NCBI GenBank assembly: GCA_013420905.1
Contig: JAAXNY010000005.1
Span: forward strand, 3,286,001-3,350,000
Reading direction: 5' to 3'
DNA length: 64,000 bases
DNA from: Collybia mongolica
Lineage: Eukaryota > Basidiomycota > Agaricomycetes > Agaricales > Clitocybaceae
How positions within the stretch are numbered: position 1 is the first letter of the stretch; every line of letters starts with the position of its first letter. The notes below the pieces were generated by a model. The model saw only the letters and a list, made by a program, of their open reading frames with translations, was not told the DNA's origin and ran no database searches. The position numbers and the translations under genes were made by a program. Positions 1 through 10,791 of the stretch are shown one piece after another.

Positions 1-927
1 ACTCACAACCACTACGCTAACGATGATATCACGACTGCTCTGATCGAGCATGCCCGCTCTTCGATCATGTATGAGCGGCAGCTCCTTCGGGAATTGGAAG
101 CTCTTAGGGTTGATGTCAGCAATGCCGCAAATAAGGTGGTTCCAGCTACCAGTGGGGTACCCAAGCCTACAGTGATTCCGCCGCTGGAAGAATTCAATGA
201 AATTCCAGTTTCTCACCCCGTACCATCAGCTCCCGTTTCGAACGGCTTCAGAAATCCCCCGCCCCATCTACAAAACCCTCCCCATACATCCCACAACACA
301 GGTCCTTCACAATATTCCCATCAAGGACACCCTCAGCAGGGACAACCTTCCCGAAATCAGCTCCCTCAAAGTCCTCCAATCCCCTCCCAAGCCCTGTTTC
401 AAAGGCAGGAACCACTCTCAGCCTCCTCGACTCGCTCGTTCTCCTCCCACTCGAACTCATTTTCTACCCCACCCACTCATACTCAATCCAAGCTCGCAGC
501 GCCGCCGCAAAGTCCTGGTGCAGGCCCTTCATCCCCTATTCCGAGCCAGATTACATTTGCTAGACCACCTCTCGACGAGCCGCCCCTTGGTGGCCGATTT
601 GTTGATGGTACTAAATCCATGTTCGTCAACCCAACAAAACCTTCACATCCTCCTCCGGCGCCCGTTTCTGCATCCTCCACATTCGCCTCCGGGCCTCAAC
701 AGCGCCCTCTGTTGGATAATCCTCTCCACGCTGATCCACTTCGGGGAGGCCTCATCTCTCCGCTTCACGATGCATCTCGAACCAATGGTCAGGCGTCGCA
801 GAACAATGGTTTTGACCCCTTGGGTCATATCAAACCTCAGCAAATGTCGAGCTCTGTCAGGGTAGCACCCATTAGACCAAGGTTGGACGCGCGCGAAGCA
901 GCGAGCAAGCTCGCAAACATGTTCTAG
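1..927 (+). CDS. C-terminal part of a Pro/Ser/Gln-rich protein (5' end outside window)
   Basis: The frame is open from base 1 and stops at 925-927, so the window holds the last 308 codons of a longer gene. The first ATG in this frame, at 67, lies inside a helical, charged stretch (residues about 12-50) that continues upstream, so it is probably not the real start. After it come about 220 residues of Pro, Ser, His and Gln with little predicted order, then a short conserved-looking tail ending in DAREAASKLANMF. A coiled coil followed by a disordered linker and a short C-terminal motif would fit an adaptor or trafficking protein, but I do not recognise the family and assign no function. Confidence 0.7.
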   Translation, partial: THNHYANDDITTALIEHARSSIMYERQLLRELEALRVDVSNAANKVVPATSGVPKPTVIPPLEEFNEIPVSHPVPSAPVSNGFRNPPPHLQNPPHTSHNTGPSQYSHQGHPQQGQPSRNQLPQSPPIPSQALFQRQEPLSASSTRSFSSHSNSFSTPPTHTQSKLAAPPQSPGAGPSSPIPSQITFARPPLDEPPLGGRFVDGTKSMFVNPTKPSHPPPAPVSASSTFASGPQQRPLLDNPLHADPLRGGLISPLHDASRTNGQASQNNGFDPLGHIKPQQMSSSVRVAPIRPRLDAREAASKLANMF

Positions 928-1074
928 GTGTTTGTTCATGTGTTTTATACCACCATTGCGAAGGAATTACTATAGCTCGTCACTAACTTGGAGTATTAAT
1001 AAAAATGTGGTTACTTCGTCATCGCAATGATTTATCGAGTGAGTAGATATGACCCGACATAGCTAAACTGGGTT

Positions 1075-2551
1075 TTAAAATTGAGCAACGAAAGTATTTC
1101 TCTTCCTCTCATCAATTAAATGGTATCTCTCCTGCCGTCCGTGAACGAACTGCCACGATTGAGTCGCCCTCGACCAGTAAGCATTCTCCTCCTGACGAAA
1201 CCTTAACGTTTCGTTTCGTTCTGAAACAAAATGATACGCATAGAGCTCGATACTATAGTAGGTGTCTGGGAGTAGGGTCAACTCTCCCAGGACAGGTACA
1301 TATTCGGGGAGATTAGTAAATCCTTGTCGATATTTTAATATGCCATATACGCGATTAACTGGAAAAATAGACTCACCCATCACTGCCCCAGCATCATGAC
1401 CCCAGTCACCAATTGGGTGTGAAAATATCTGCCCATCTATAGCTTCCTTCTTCATTTGTGCTAAACACAAGGACAGAACTTCGTTCCCAGTCAGCCCTGG
1501 GCGCATAGTTGCCAATACGATATCCTGCATTTGGTTGCTTTTCCTCATGCCCTCCTTGAGGCTCTCTGGCGCATCAGTTTCGGGTACCAGAGAATCAGTA
1601 CGAAGCACGTAAGCCATGTGCTGGGTATCCGTATTTAATCCCAATGCAGTTATCCCATAATCGATATGAAGTAAGTCCCCCTCTTGAATGATGTTCCGTG
1701 AGCCTTCCCACCCCGGGAAGGAGCTTTCTACTAGGACGGACACTCGGGGTTGGTTCCAGGTCGTGACATTCAAGGTTTGCATTCGTTCACGAAACCACCA
1801 TTCCAAGTCCTTCTGTTATCAAGCAAGAGATAATCTGAAGATTTTAAAAAACATACCTCAGTGGTCGTTAATCCAGGTTCAATCGCCTTGTGTGAAAAAC
1901 CCTCTTCGAGCATAGCCCATACTGTCTCTTGCAACTTTTGATAATAAAACAGCTGCCCGTCCACCCGAGTCGCGACGAACTCTATTGCCAAACGCGGTTC
2001 ATTCGCCACTCTAGACATCCATCGTTTACCCAGTTGTTCCTCCAAAACGGTAAGCTCTCCAACGTGAAGACCGCCACCAAAAGCTATCTCATGGTCTGTG
2101 TTTAGGACGATTGTATCAGGATTATACGCCTCAAGGGTGCTTCGCAACTCAGGCCAAACGTCGCCAGTATTGTCGATCCAGATAAGTGGGTTCGGTTGTC
2201 CCTCCAGGGATGTCGTGTTTCTGTGGAACATGAGGACGGTTCGGCGATGGGCGCCAAAATCAGTCGAATTCTTGATAGACCACCAAATTGTATCCTCGGC
2301 ATGCTCACGCTGGCTCATCTGGGGAGGCTAAATTTCATGAACTAGTAGTTAAAGAGCGAGCTGACCAGCCATGCATCCACATTGTACTTCTCCAAAAGAG
2401 ATGGTATGCGAGATACTCGTTCGTCCCTCCAAGCGTCCTGGATTCGTGCGCGTTCTCGCAGCGATGGAAGTTCCTGATATCTCGCAGGCTTTGATGGATG
2501 CAGCTGGCCGGCAACAACGGCTGCCAGAGCTGCTAGATAGATTAGTTTCAT
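1075..2551 (-). CDS. Secreted Xaa-Pro aminopeptidase-like metallopeptidase (M24 / creatinase fold)
   Basis: Three exons (2551-2366, 2318-1857, 1812-1075) give 461 residues. The first 15 residues (MKLIYLAALAAVVAG) form a signal peptide, so the product should enter the secretory pathway. An N-terminal creatinase-like domain (DAWLMSQREHAEDT) precedes the C-terminal pita-bread catalytic domain. The five metal ligands of the family appear present: Asp in HIDYG, Asp 11 residues later in NTDTQH, His in FSHPIG, Glu in YYSIELY and Glu in RQEEN; a second His is in WGHDAG. The usual Glu-Pro-Gly at the fourth ligand is Glu-Leu-Tyr, so substrate preference may differ from classical aminopeptidase P. Intron 1 is 47 nt and intron 2 is 45 nt. 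It is head-to-head with PEX14. Confidence 0.88.
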
Positions 2552-2927
2552 CGGAACTTTATACAGATAGCACTGGAGCTATTGCTTCACGTATGCTGGC
2601 AGAATCCTCTGCAACATGTCCAGAATAGGATCTATTCTCTCAGACCCGTCAAAGAGCGAGGATCCCCGTCAATTCCCACAGCGGTTCTTAGCGAAAACTT
2701 AGCCCAGCATGGTCGTTGTTCTTGTATTGCTATGTCCTGCTATGTGGTAGTTAATATGTATATGGCAAGTGAGTATAAGTTTGTTAGCACTAAGAAAACA
2801 CGTGGTCGAAAGAACGCGTTGACGGCGCGTGAAAGTTATATTGAGTGCCGGTATCGCCGCCACAAACGCTCGCCGAGTCAATAAATCTCGTCCAGAACAT
2901 CGCAGACGCAACTTGTAGTTTCTCAAC
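2552..2927. promoter_or_regulatory. Divergent intergenic region, M24 peptidase / PEX14
   Basis: These 376 bases separate the start codons of two divergent genes and must hold both promoters. I see no strong TATA box and no clear motif. ORFs overlapping it on both strands lack family features. Confidence 0.5.
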
Positions 2928-4413
2928 ATGTCGGAAGACCCCAAAGTTGATGGTCGTGCACCAGCTACTTCCAGTCAACCTGGACTGGATTCGCCCAAGC
3001 CAACCCCTGGAGGAGAGGTTCTGTCTCCCAGAATACCAGAGACCACCCCCGCAACACAAATTCTGGATTCTAGCATAAATAGATCTGAACTTCTATCTCG
3101 AGCTCGGACCTTCCTGACGTCTCCTCAAATACAGAGCCAAGATCTATTCGCTAAACGCCAGTTTCTATTGGACAAGGGTCTCAATGATTTGGAGGTGGAG
3201 GGGCTTTTACGCGAACTGGTATGCACCTATACATTATTTCTGCCAAAATGGATGACTTACCTCTAATGCTCAGCCTGTGTCAAGGCCGGTGATCCCACCA
3301 CGAACTTACCCGCAACCGGCCCCCTCTAACCTCCCGAACTTGTTTCTGGGTCTGGCACGTCTGTTCTCATGGGTAGCGGGAGGCTCAGCAGCGCTCATTT
3401 TTATTTATTACGTGCGTGACATTCCTCACTTTTTTGGTAGGCTCTGACCCCGACAATAAATCTGCAGCGCTTCCTTTTACCCCGTATCACCAGCACCTCC
3501 AACGCCCGACATTCCATCAAAACACATCACCTTTCCCTCATGCGCAGCCTTGCAGCCTCCCTCTCTTCCCTCAAAGAATCTCAAGCTGAATCATATTCCG
3601 TACTCCCAAGGCCAGAGCCCTATAAAGAACCCGTCAACTTTGTGGCTTGCAATTCTGTTGGCAGCGTGCTCAAGGAAATCGAAGACAAGGCATCCAAGAT
3701 GCAAGAAATACCACCAATAACACTGATTCGGTGCGGAATTGTGGATTTCAATAAAGGAAAGGAAGGAGACCTTGCCAAGCCAACTACCGAGGAACTTTTC
3801 CAACATCTCGAGGGTCAAATTCCATGGTTAGTATCAGAAGACGGTTTGGAATACGAGGCAAGTCAACAATTAGCCTCGACTTTGTACCTGACTGATTTCT
3901 TTTCTCGCAGCAAAAACTCTGGGAGACCTTGTCGACGTGTCCCCTCTTCATCGGAACCCCTTCTCCGCCCACGCCATCAATTGCTGGAGGACATCTGGAA
4001 GATCAAAAGATTACACGATGGACATATGAAGCTCTGAGGCCGCAGGACACACCACCATTGCTTGAGTCTTTCGCAAACTTATCATCAGCTTTCCCCAAGA
4101 CATCAAGGCAAAGCCCTTTTCACCACACGCTCCAGACACTTACGGATTTCACTGGATATATCACAACCCAAATATACCTACCTTATCAAGGGCAATCCAA
4201 TATAATGGGCTTCCCTGGAGCTGGGAGTGCTCTCAGCCCTTCTGAAGAAGAGTTCAGAAGGGAAATCAGAGCATTGAAAGGACTTGTGCTTAATAGGTAA
4301 GTGTTTTGTGCATTTTAAACACCCCTCCCGTATCAAATTGTTTTTGTAGACGATCTTTCATGCCCAATATCCCCCGCCCCGGTGTTACAACCCCGCCGAG
4401 TTCGACAACATGA
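2928..4413 (+). CDS. PEX14: Peroxin 14, docking protein of the peroxisomal import complex
   Basis: Five exons (2928-3218, 3274-3411, 3441-3830, 3911-4296, 4350-4413) give about 422 residues. Residues about 50-95 form the conserved N-terminal Pex14 domain that binds Pex5 cargo receptors (SELLSRARTFLTSP, then FLLDKGLNDLEVEGLL). A Pro-rich linker is followed by a hydrophobic membrane segment (VAGGSAALIFIYY) and a helical stretch with the family-typical SLMRSLAASLSSLKESQAES. The rest is polar. Pex14 sits in the peroxisomal membrane with Pex13 and Pex17. Intron 2 is odd: the modelled donor at 3412 makes a 29-nt intron, and an in-frame donor at 3373 would give 68 nt but remove the hydrophobic segment. 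The last intron (4297-4349) is needed to reach the short final exon. Confidence 0.9.
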
Positions 4414-4511
4414 GGGAGGTTGTCGCACTCGACCTAGTTATGGAGATATTGTAATTTTAAACTCATAGCTCCCGTATACTTAATGGGTTTTAAAATGTGC
4501 ACTGATAACAA

Positions 4512-4563
4512 ACGCGTGAAGCCGTTCACGTGCCATTTTTTGAAGTCCCCAAAATGACGTCAT
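4512..4563 (+). promoter_or_regulatory. Motif cluster upstream of branching enzyme: ACGCGT, CACGTG, ATGACGTCAT
   Basis: Within 52 bases lie ACGCGT (4512-4517, MluI-box core), CACGTG (4527-4532, E-box) and the perfect 10-bp palindrome ATGACGTCAT (4554-4563, CRE/ATF core). The palindrome is 106 bp before the branching-enzyme ATG. The motifs are seen directly; binding by fungal MBF, bHLH or ATF/CREB factors is inferred. Confidence 0.5.
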
Positions 4564-4668
4564 GTGTTCTGGATCAGGCGGACACCTGCAATCGACCAGG
4601 CAAAAACCCGTTCTTCCCTCAACCCCACCACCGCCCTCCATCCGCCAAAAAAATTACAAGGACCTAGA

Positions 4669-7240
4669 ATGCCCACTCAGCCGCTCAATCCAAAGGCTGT
4701 ATTAGAACTCGATGGCTACCTGGAGCCCAACGTTCCTGCAATTGTACACAGACACGACATCTTTAGGCAATGGAAGGACACGATCGAACAGCACGAAGGT
4801 GGCTACGCTAAGTTTACTCAAGGATATCGCAAGTTTGGATTCAATGTCGCGTCAAATGGGCAGGCAGTATACAGGGAATGGGCACCCAATGCAGTCGAAG
4901 CCTATCTAATCGGCGATTTCAGTCAGTCCCTTATGCCTCATTAGGAGCCATACAGCGCATGTTAAGCAACTTTTTTTGATTCCATTCAAGACGAATGGAG
5001 TAGGACTTCTCACCCAATGAAAAAAGATAACTTCGGCGTCTGGGAGATTACCATTCCACCTACTGCTGCTGGTGGGTGCGCTCTCCCACATGATTCCAAG
5101 CTCAAGGTCTGGCCGGCTGCCATTCACGCGAGCTCTTAAACTTAAATTATCGGCCAGATATCTATGGTGCTTCCATCTGGTCAGAGAATTGAACGTCTCC
5201 CTGCTTGGATCAAGCGCGTAACCCAAGATTTGAACGAGTCACCGATCTATGACGCTCGTTTTTGGAACCCTCCCGCGTCCGAAAAGTATGAGTTTACCCA
5301 CACCAGGCCATTAAAACCCAAAGGCGTCAGAATATACGAGGCGCATGTCGGTATATCCACCGCCGAGGGACGTGTTGGCACCTATAAAGAGTTTACGCGT
5401 AACATTCTGCCTAGAATCAGAAACCTCGGGTATAATGTCATACAACTCATGGCCATCATGGAACACGCGTATTATGCTTGTAAGCTCTTCAGTTGCTCTT
5501 AAATGTACATACCCATCTAACATTGCTCAGCATTCGGCTATCAAGTCACTAGTTTTTTTGCTGCCAGCTCTCGCTACGGCAGCCCCGAGGACCTGAAGGA
5601 GCTGATTGACACCGCACATGGAATGGGATTAACCGTCTTACTTGACATTGTACACTCACACGCTTGCAAAAATGTCCTCGATGGTCTCAACGAGTTTGAC
5701 GGTACGGATCATCTCTACTTCCACGAAGGTGCCAAGGGCCGTCATGAACTATGGGACAGCCGTCTTTTCAACTACAATCAACACGAAGTCCTGAGGTTTT
5801 TGTTGAGCAATCTACGATTTTATATCGAAGAATTCCAGTTTGACGGATTCAGATTCGACGGTGTAACCAGCATGATGTATAAACATCATGGCATCGGAAC
5901 GGGGTTTTCTGGAGGTTATCACGAATATTTTGGGGATGGGGCAGACCTGGAGGGAATCGTGTATTTGATGCTTGTGAGTAACATATCGGCCTCGATTCTG
6001 CATAAACTGAGCCAACATGTGATATTTAGGCCAACGATGCTATGCACGACTTATTTCCTGATGTCATCACGATTGCTGAGGATGTCTCCGGAATGCCTCT
6101 TCTCGGCGCTCCGGTTGATAAAGGAGGTGTTGGATTTGACTACCGGCTTTCCATGGCCATCCCAGACATGTGGATCAAGCTTTTGAAGCACAAAACAGAC
6201 GATGAATGGAACATGGGAAATATTGTCCATACTTTAACTAATCGACGGTATGGGGAGAAAAGCATTGCTTATTGCGAAAGCCACGATCAAGCTCTCGTCG
6301 GTGACAAGACACTGGCTTTTTGGCTAATGGACAAGGAAATGTGTAGGTATCTTCAATTTCGTTAATTAGTGCCCTTTGACATTGTTGGTGTGTTAGATAC
6401 AAACATGTCTGACTTGGCACCAATGACTCCTGTTATTTCCCGTGGACTCGCTCTCCATAAAATGATTCGGTCAGTCGCAATGGGCCTCAATGACATTCCG
6501 CCATATTAACATTGTGTACAGTTTGTTGACGCATTCTCTTGGTGGCGAAGGCTATCTAAACTTTGAAGGAAATGAATTTGGCCACCCTGAAGCATGGTTT
6601 CGCTCCTTGTATCGTTAGAACATATGCTGATTCTATCGGTAACAGTGGCTCGACTTTCCTCGTGAAGGAAACAAAAATTCGTTCCATTATGCGCGGCGCC
6701 AGTGGAACGTTGTCGATGATCCTCTTCTGAGATACCGATATCTCAACAATTTCGATACCGCGATGAATCATCTCGCAGGAAAACTTGGCTGGCTTGAAGC
6801 ACCCCAAGTAAAGGCTCCATCCATCCTGATTTCACAAAATTCTGAAGCTTCTGACGTAACTTTTTCCGCATCCCTTTCTCACCAGGCATATGTTTCGCTC
6901 AAGAACGAAACTGACAAAGTCATTGTCTACGAGCGCGCCGGTCTGCTGTTTGTCTTCAATTTTCATCCCACCAACAGCTACACGGATTATCGTGTAGGCG
7001 TCGACGAGCCCGGCGAATACAGAATAGTTTTGAGCAGCGATGAGGCGAAATTTGGAGGGTTCGACAATATCGCGCCTGGTGGCAAATTCTTGACAACACC
7101 GATGGAATGGAATGGAAGGAAAAATTGGTTACAGGTCAAGTTATCTTTCCTCGACACGCTCCTGCTATAGTACTCAATGACTGTTCTCTCATCCGCAGGT
7201 CTACATTCCATCAAGAACTTGCATTATCTTGGCCAAGTAG
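4669..7240 (+). CDS. GLC3: 1,4-alpha-glucan (glycogen) branching enzyme, GH13
   Basis: Ten exons encode about 680 residues, the normal size for eukaryotic branching enzymes. It transfers alpha-1,4 glucan chains to alpha-1,6 positions during glycogen synthesis in the cytosol. A CBM48-like N-terminal domain (about residues 55-160) is followed by the GH13 barrel with all four signature regions: [15 protein letters not shown] (nucleophile Asp), TIAEDVSG (acid Glu) and CESHDQ. A C-terminal beta domain follows ([19 protein letters not shown]). The start is ATG 4669; upstream in-frame codons contain no ATG. Exon 7 ends GHPE and exon 8 begins WLDFPREGN, which requires a GC-AG intron (6592-6645). The intron at 6808-6885 is 78 nt and free of stops, so retention would add 26 residues in frame. 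Confidence 0.95.
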
Positions 7241-9556
7241 GAAAAAGAGCCCATAAGTTACGTGTATGTTAATGTTGTAAGTACTCATAAGGCTCGGATT
7301 TGTCTCTTTCCTCGTTCATATGTTCCCTGTCAGATTCTGAAACGGACTGATTGACTCGCAAATGCTGCCTTCCGTGTTTTTGAATTACTTTGCTTCCGAC
7401 ATGGACGGTTTTCCACCATATAGATAATAAGCTACCACCAAAATCAAACTTGTTTGTTTCTTTGCCACAAAACAATTACGACAAGACCCTCAGAACCTGA
7501 CAAATACCTGGAGAGGTTTATCCATGAGTTGACGCATTACGTCACCTGAGAGGTGTATTGAGATAAGATCGCTAGAGTGGCTGCAAATTGATCAACCGCA
7601 CAGAAACTCAAGCCAGTGAGGTTTTTCATTGAACCCACTATTACATATTACCACTTGGATGTTTCCAGGTACCACCTTTATTATAGCGCTTAGCGCCTCC
7701 GTAAAAAGTGCTATTACCCCGGTTCTTCCTCCTCCTCCTCCGCAGCCGTTACCCTCTAGCTTCAGCACAACCGCCTTAAAGTTCGTCAATTCGGTACGCA
7801 ATCTCGACGTGGAAACTTTAGTCGGGATCAAGACCCCACCACCATCTAAACAGGGTTTCGGCGCCGCCCTCGCCAAAGGCTGGGAGCTGGACCCTCGGTC
7901 CATAATACCCTCGCCTTCTGATCGCCTCGGTGCTTTGCATCGCGTACATTGTATATTGACAAATACGTCCTGGTCAGGTATCGTGGATACGCAAGTTTTA
8001 AAAACAGTTCACGGGGGATCGGAGCATTGTGGATGCTGGTACACGAGATATGACAATATGGACATGGTTGGAAGTGGAACCTCAATAAGGCAACAGCCGC
8101 ATCTTAGATCAAATCTGTATTTCTGAGTTGTATCCCACATCCTGTCTTCCACAACGCTCCGATCCCCCTTGAACTGTTTTTAAACTACTCCAATGTATGT
8201 CTAGGATGCATCCCAGGTCTCTCTTTATTTATCCTATCTTTTATCCTTGCTCTATGGGTGATATAGCTATTTTTAGACCCCTTTCCTCACTCCCTTTGTT
8301 CTGACCACATCCCTTTGCCCAACATCATTTAAAACAGACGCTTGGAACGAATTATATATACAACAAGATTATACAACAGCTTTTGGAGGGTTTGGGGAAG
8401 GATTTGTTGCCGGTGTTGGGGATTTAGGTAAATAGAGCCTTGTAGAAAGGGGGCACACACGTGTTGTCCCCTTTCTATAAGGCTCTAAGTGTGGGAAGGT
8501 CAGGGGTCAGAGCGTCAGTCATATGTCCTGGCATTGTTTATTTTAGAGAAGCCCTTATATTTACTAGGGGCTGTCATGCTCGCCGTCTGACCCCGCTTGG
8601 AGTTACTCAGCTAACATTTTCACCAGTCTTGTCACCCCATACAGTATTAATATCCCCTCAACACAATGCCAAACAAGTCAGCTACAATTTACAATGTATA
8701 TCAAAACACGCTTTTACAAACGGTGCCACTTTCCATCATTCCCTCACCTCGACCTCGTCGTCTGATGTATTTACCTTGAACCACTCGTTATTACTCCACA
8801 TAGGAATCTTTTTACAGGGGTGATTGGGATGCATCAGGGAAAATGATGTCTGTATCATCGGGCAATGTCAACCCCCCCAGATGCGGAGTACGAAAGCAGC
8901 CCAACGATCTGGGGTTTAAGCACCAGCGGATGAGAGCGAACAAGGGGCCGTTGTAAGGGTGAGTGATTGGTGCCCGTGTGGCATGGAAAGCAGAGCATTT
9001 AGCTGATCCCGATGGGGAGGATGGAGACTTGACCGCTCGTTCATGATGCCAGTGAAACATTTGTTACTCCAATGATCCTTATGAGATTTACAGGCTTATC
9101 GCGCGGCGATATAAGTGATCTTTTTCGACGGATTTCAGTGGTGCGTTGCAGATACTGTAACGCACAAGTAATAACACCCGGAGCATCCAGTCACCAACCC
9201 AGGCCCAGATAGATACCTTCAACGATTATAGTTGTACGGAGGTATGTAAAATTATAATTACGAACATCAACGCCCGAAGCACTTCTAGTGACTTGCTTGA
9301 TTTATCACGATCATGATCATAGCCATTCTTGACACAAATTGATGTTCGCAGGGCTTTCCATGGTAATCGCACAACTACTCTGGGAGAAAAAGACCTATTT
9401 GAATGGCTCCGCGGATTCGGAACGTCGGGCTATTCATACTTAGCTCTGTGCACAGAAACTCCACAACTTTGGCTGCGGTGTGGTATTAAAAGACCTCATT
9501 TTTATTGAGACTCTCCAGGAACCTGTCACTCTCTTTCATATTTCTGCTCCAGCATA
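7241..9556. other. Gene-poor region, 2.3 kb
   Basis: No gene can be supported here. An ORF from the ATG at 7657 to 8126 (+) has a Pro-rich segment and matches no family I know; it could be a small orphan gene or chance. The inverted repeat at 8433-8487 is listed separately. The last part (about 9480) has a TATTAAAA element about 75 bp before the next gene. Confidence 0.4.
8433..8487. repeat. Near-perfect inverted repeat with abutting arms of 28 and 27 nt
   Basis: The left arm (8433-8460) and the reverse complement of the right arm (8461-8487) differ by two substitutions and one base gap. Both begin TAGAGCCTT and share TAGAAAGGGG. The arms meet with no spacer, so either transcript would fold into a hairpin of about 27 bp. 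It could be a small RNA precursor, a fold-back element remnant or a replication-induced palindrome. Confidence 0.85.
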
Positions 9557-10791
9557 ATGGCACCCCCTGCAGCCGAATTAGTACTCCTCTCCTACACCAG
9601 CCTTAGAAGTGGTCTCTTCGGAATAGCCTTTACTTTATACTGCATGTGCGTACAGCTATGGTATAAGGATTTCCGAAATCAACCTCTCGAGCAACGCCGA
9701 AAGCACCACTACTTTTCATTCACTTACACTACATTGATTGTGGTCCTCGACCTGATATCATTGGCAGTAAATATGAAAGGAGGACTTGCAGCTGCTGGTC
9801 CGATGATAAGTCAAGAGCCAAGTTTAGGTGCTATACATTTTGCGTTTGCTACGAGAGCACTTGTGGAGACTCTGATTGCGTCTATGCAGGTGTGCCACTT
9901 TGGAGACCTTGAGATTGGGAATTGTTTTTGCTGATTTTTGAATTGAGATATGGAGAGTGTGGGTTATTTGGGCATTATCACCGCATGCAATATTTGCAGC
10001 GTCGATACCACTTGTTATCTTTTTGGCGAGTGAATGTACGTTTGATCATTGTCTTTGTGGTTTGGATTTTTGAAACCTAATGTGATTATCCTTTCATAGC
10101 GCTTTGGATCGCATCTAGCGCTCCGGTTGATTTCAATTGGGTCTCTAATGACTCCAAGACCACTGGCTCAGCGAAAGAGCTTGCGAATGCAGCTGATGCT
10201 TTGACTACTGCCTTTCATATCATTTTTACAATTTTGGTTGTCGGAAGGTTGATGTACCTTCGTCGGCGACTTGGTAGACTCGCAGGTGAGCTTCTATTGG
10301 TTCTCTTCCTTAGAACAATGTCTGAGGTGATGTTCAGGTTATGAATATGCAGAGTGTTATACAAATGTGGCAGCAATGATCATTGAGTCATATTTCGTTG
10401 TAGCAGGGTTATATCTTGCTGGAACCATCATACGGGTTGTTGGTAATAACACTTCTAAAGCGACGATTGTCACCGGAGCGATCCTTGATCAAATAGAAGT
10501 GAGTGGCGAAATCTTACTTTACGACGTGGGCTGATGTTAGGTTTGCGATAGGTAATTGCGTATCTTCTCGTTATGTATCGTGTACTCCAAGGACGAGCTT
10601 GGACTCAGGAGACAGGGCAGAAGATCAGTTCGTTACGATGGAATCATCCTGAGCTTGAAGAAGGCAATGATGACTCTGGTGGTGACACGCTGGCTCGATC
10701 TACAAGTCATGTGTCTGACTCGCAGATGTTTGGAAGTTCTACCACTCATGACACTCCTGTTGTACATGTGCCTCTTCCGAAATCATCATAG
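9557..10791 (+). CDS. Seven-helix integral membrane protein, agaric-type family of unknown function
   Basis: Five exons (9557-9891, 9956-10035, 10100-10285, 10338-10498, 10552-10791) encode about 333 residues. Seven hydrophobic segments are visible, for example GLFGIAFTLYCMCVQLWY, TLIVVLDLISLAV, VWVIWALSPHAIFAASIPLV, AFHIIFTILVVGRLMYL and AMIIESYFVVAGLYLAG, followed by a polar Ser-rich tail ending PLPKSS. The layout resembles the large receptor-like membrane protein families of mushrooms. It lacks features of the STE3 pheromone receptor, and I assign no ligand. The first donor (GTGCCA after 9891) is weak but keeps the frame. A TATTAAAA element lies about 75 bp upstream. Confidence 0.8.

Noticed and set aside
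197..865. 222-codon ORF overlapping the first gene in another frame
   Set aside because: Composition is a frame-shifted copy of the Pro/Ser-rich gene and the sequence has no family features.
4564..4668. Upstream extension of the branching enzyme frame
   Set aside because: The open frame has no ATG upstream of 4669, and the added residues have no counterpart in the family.
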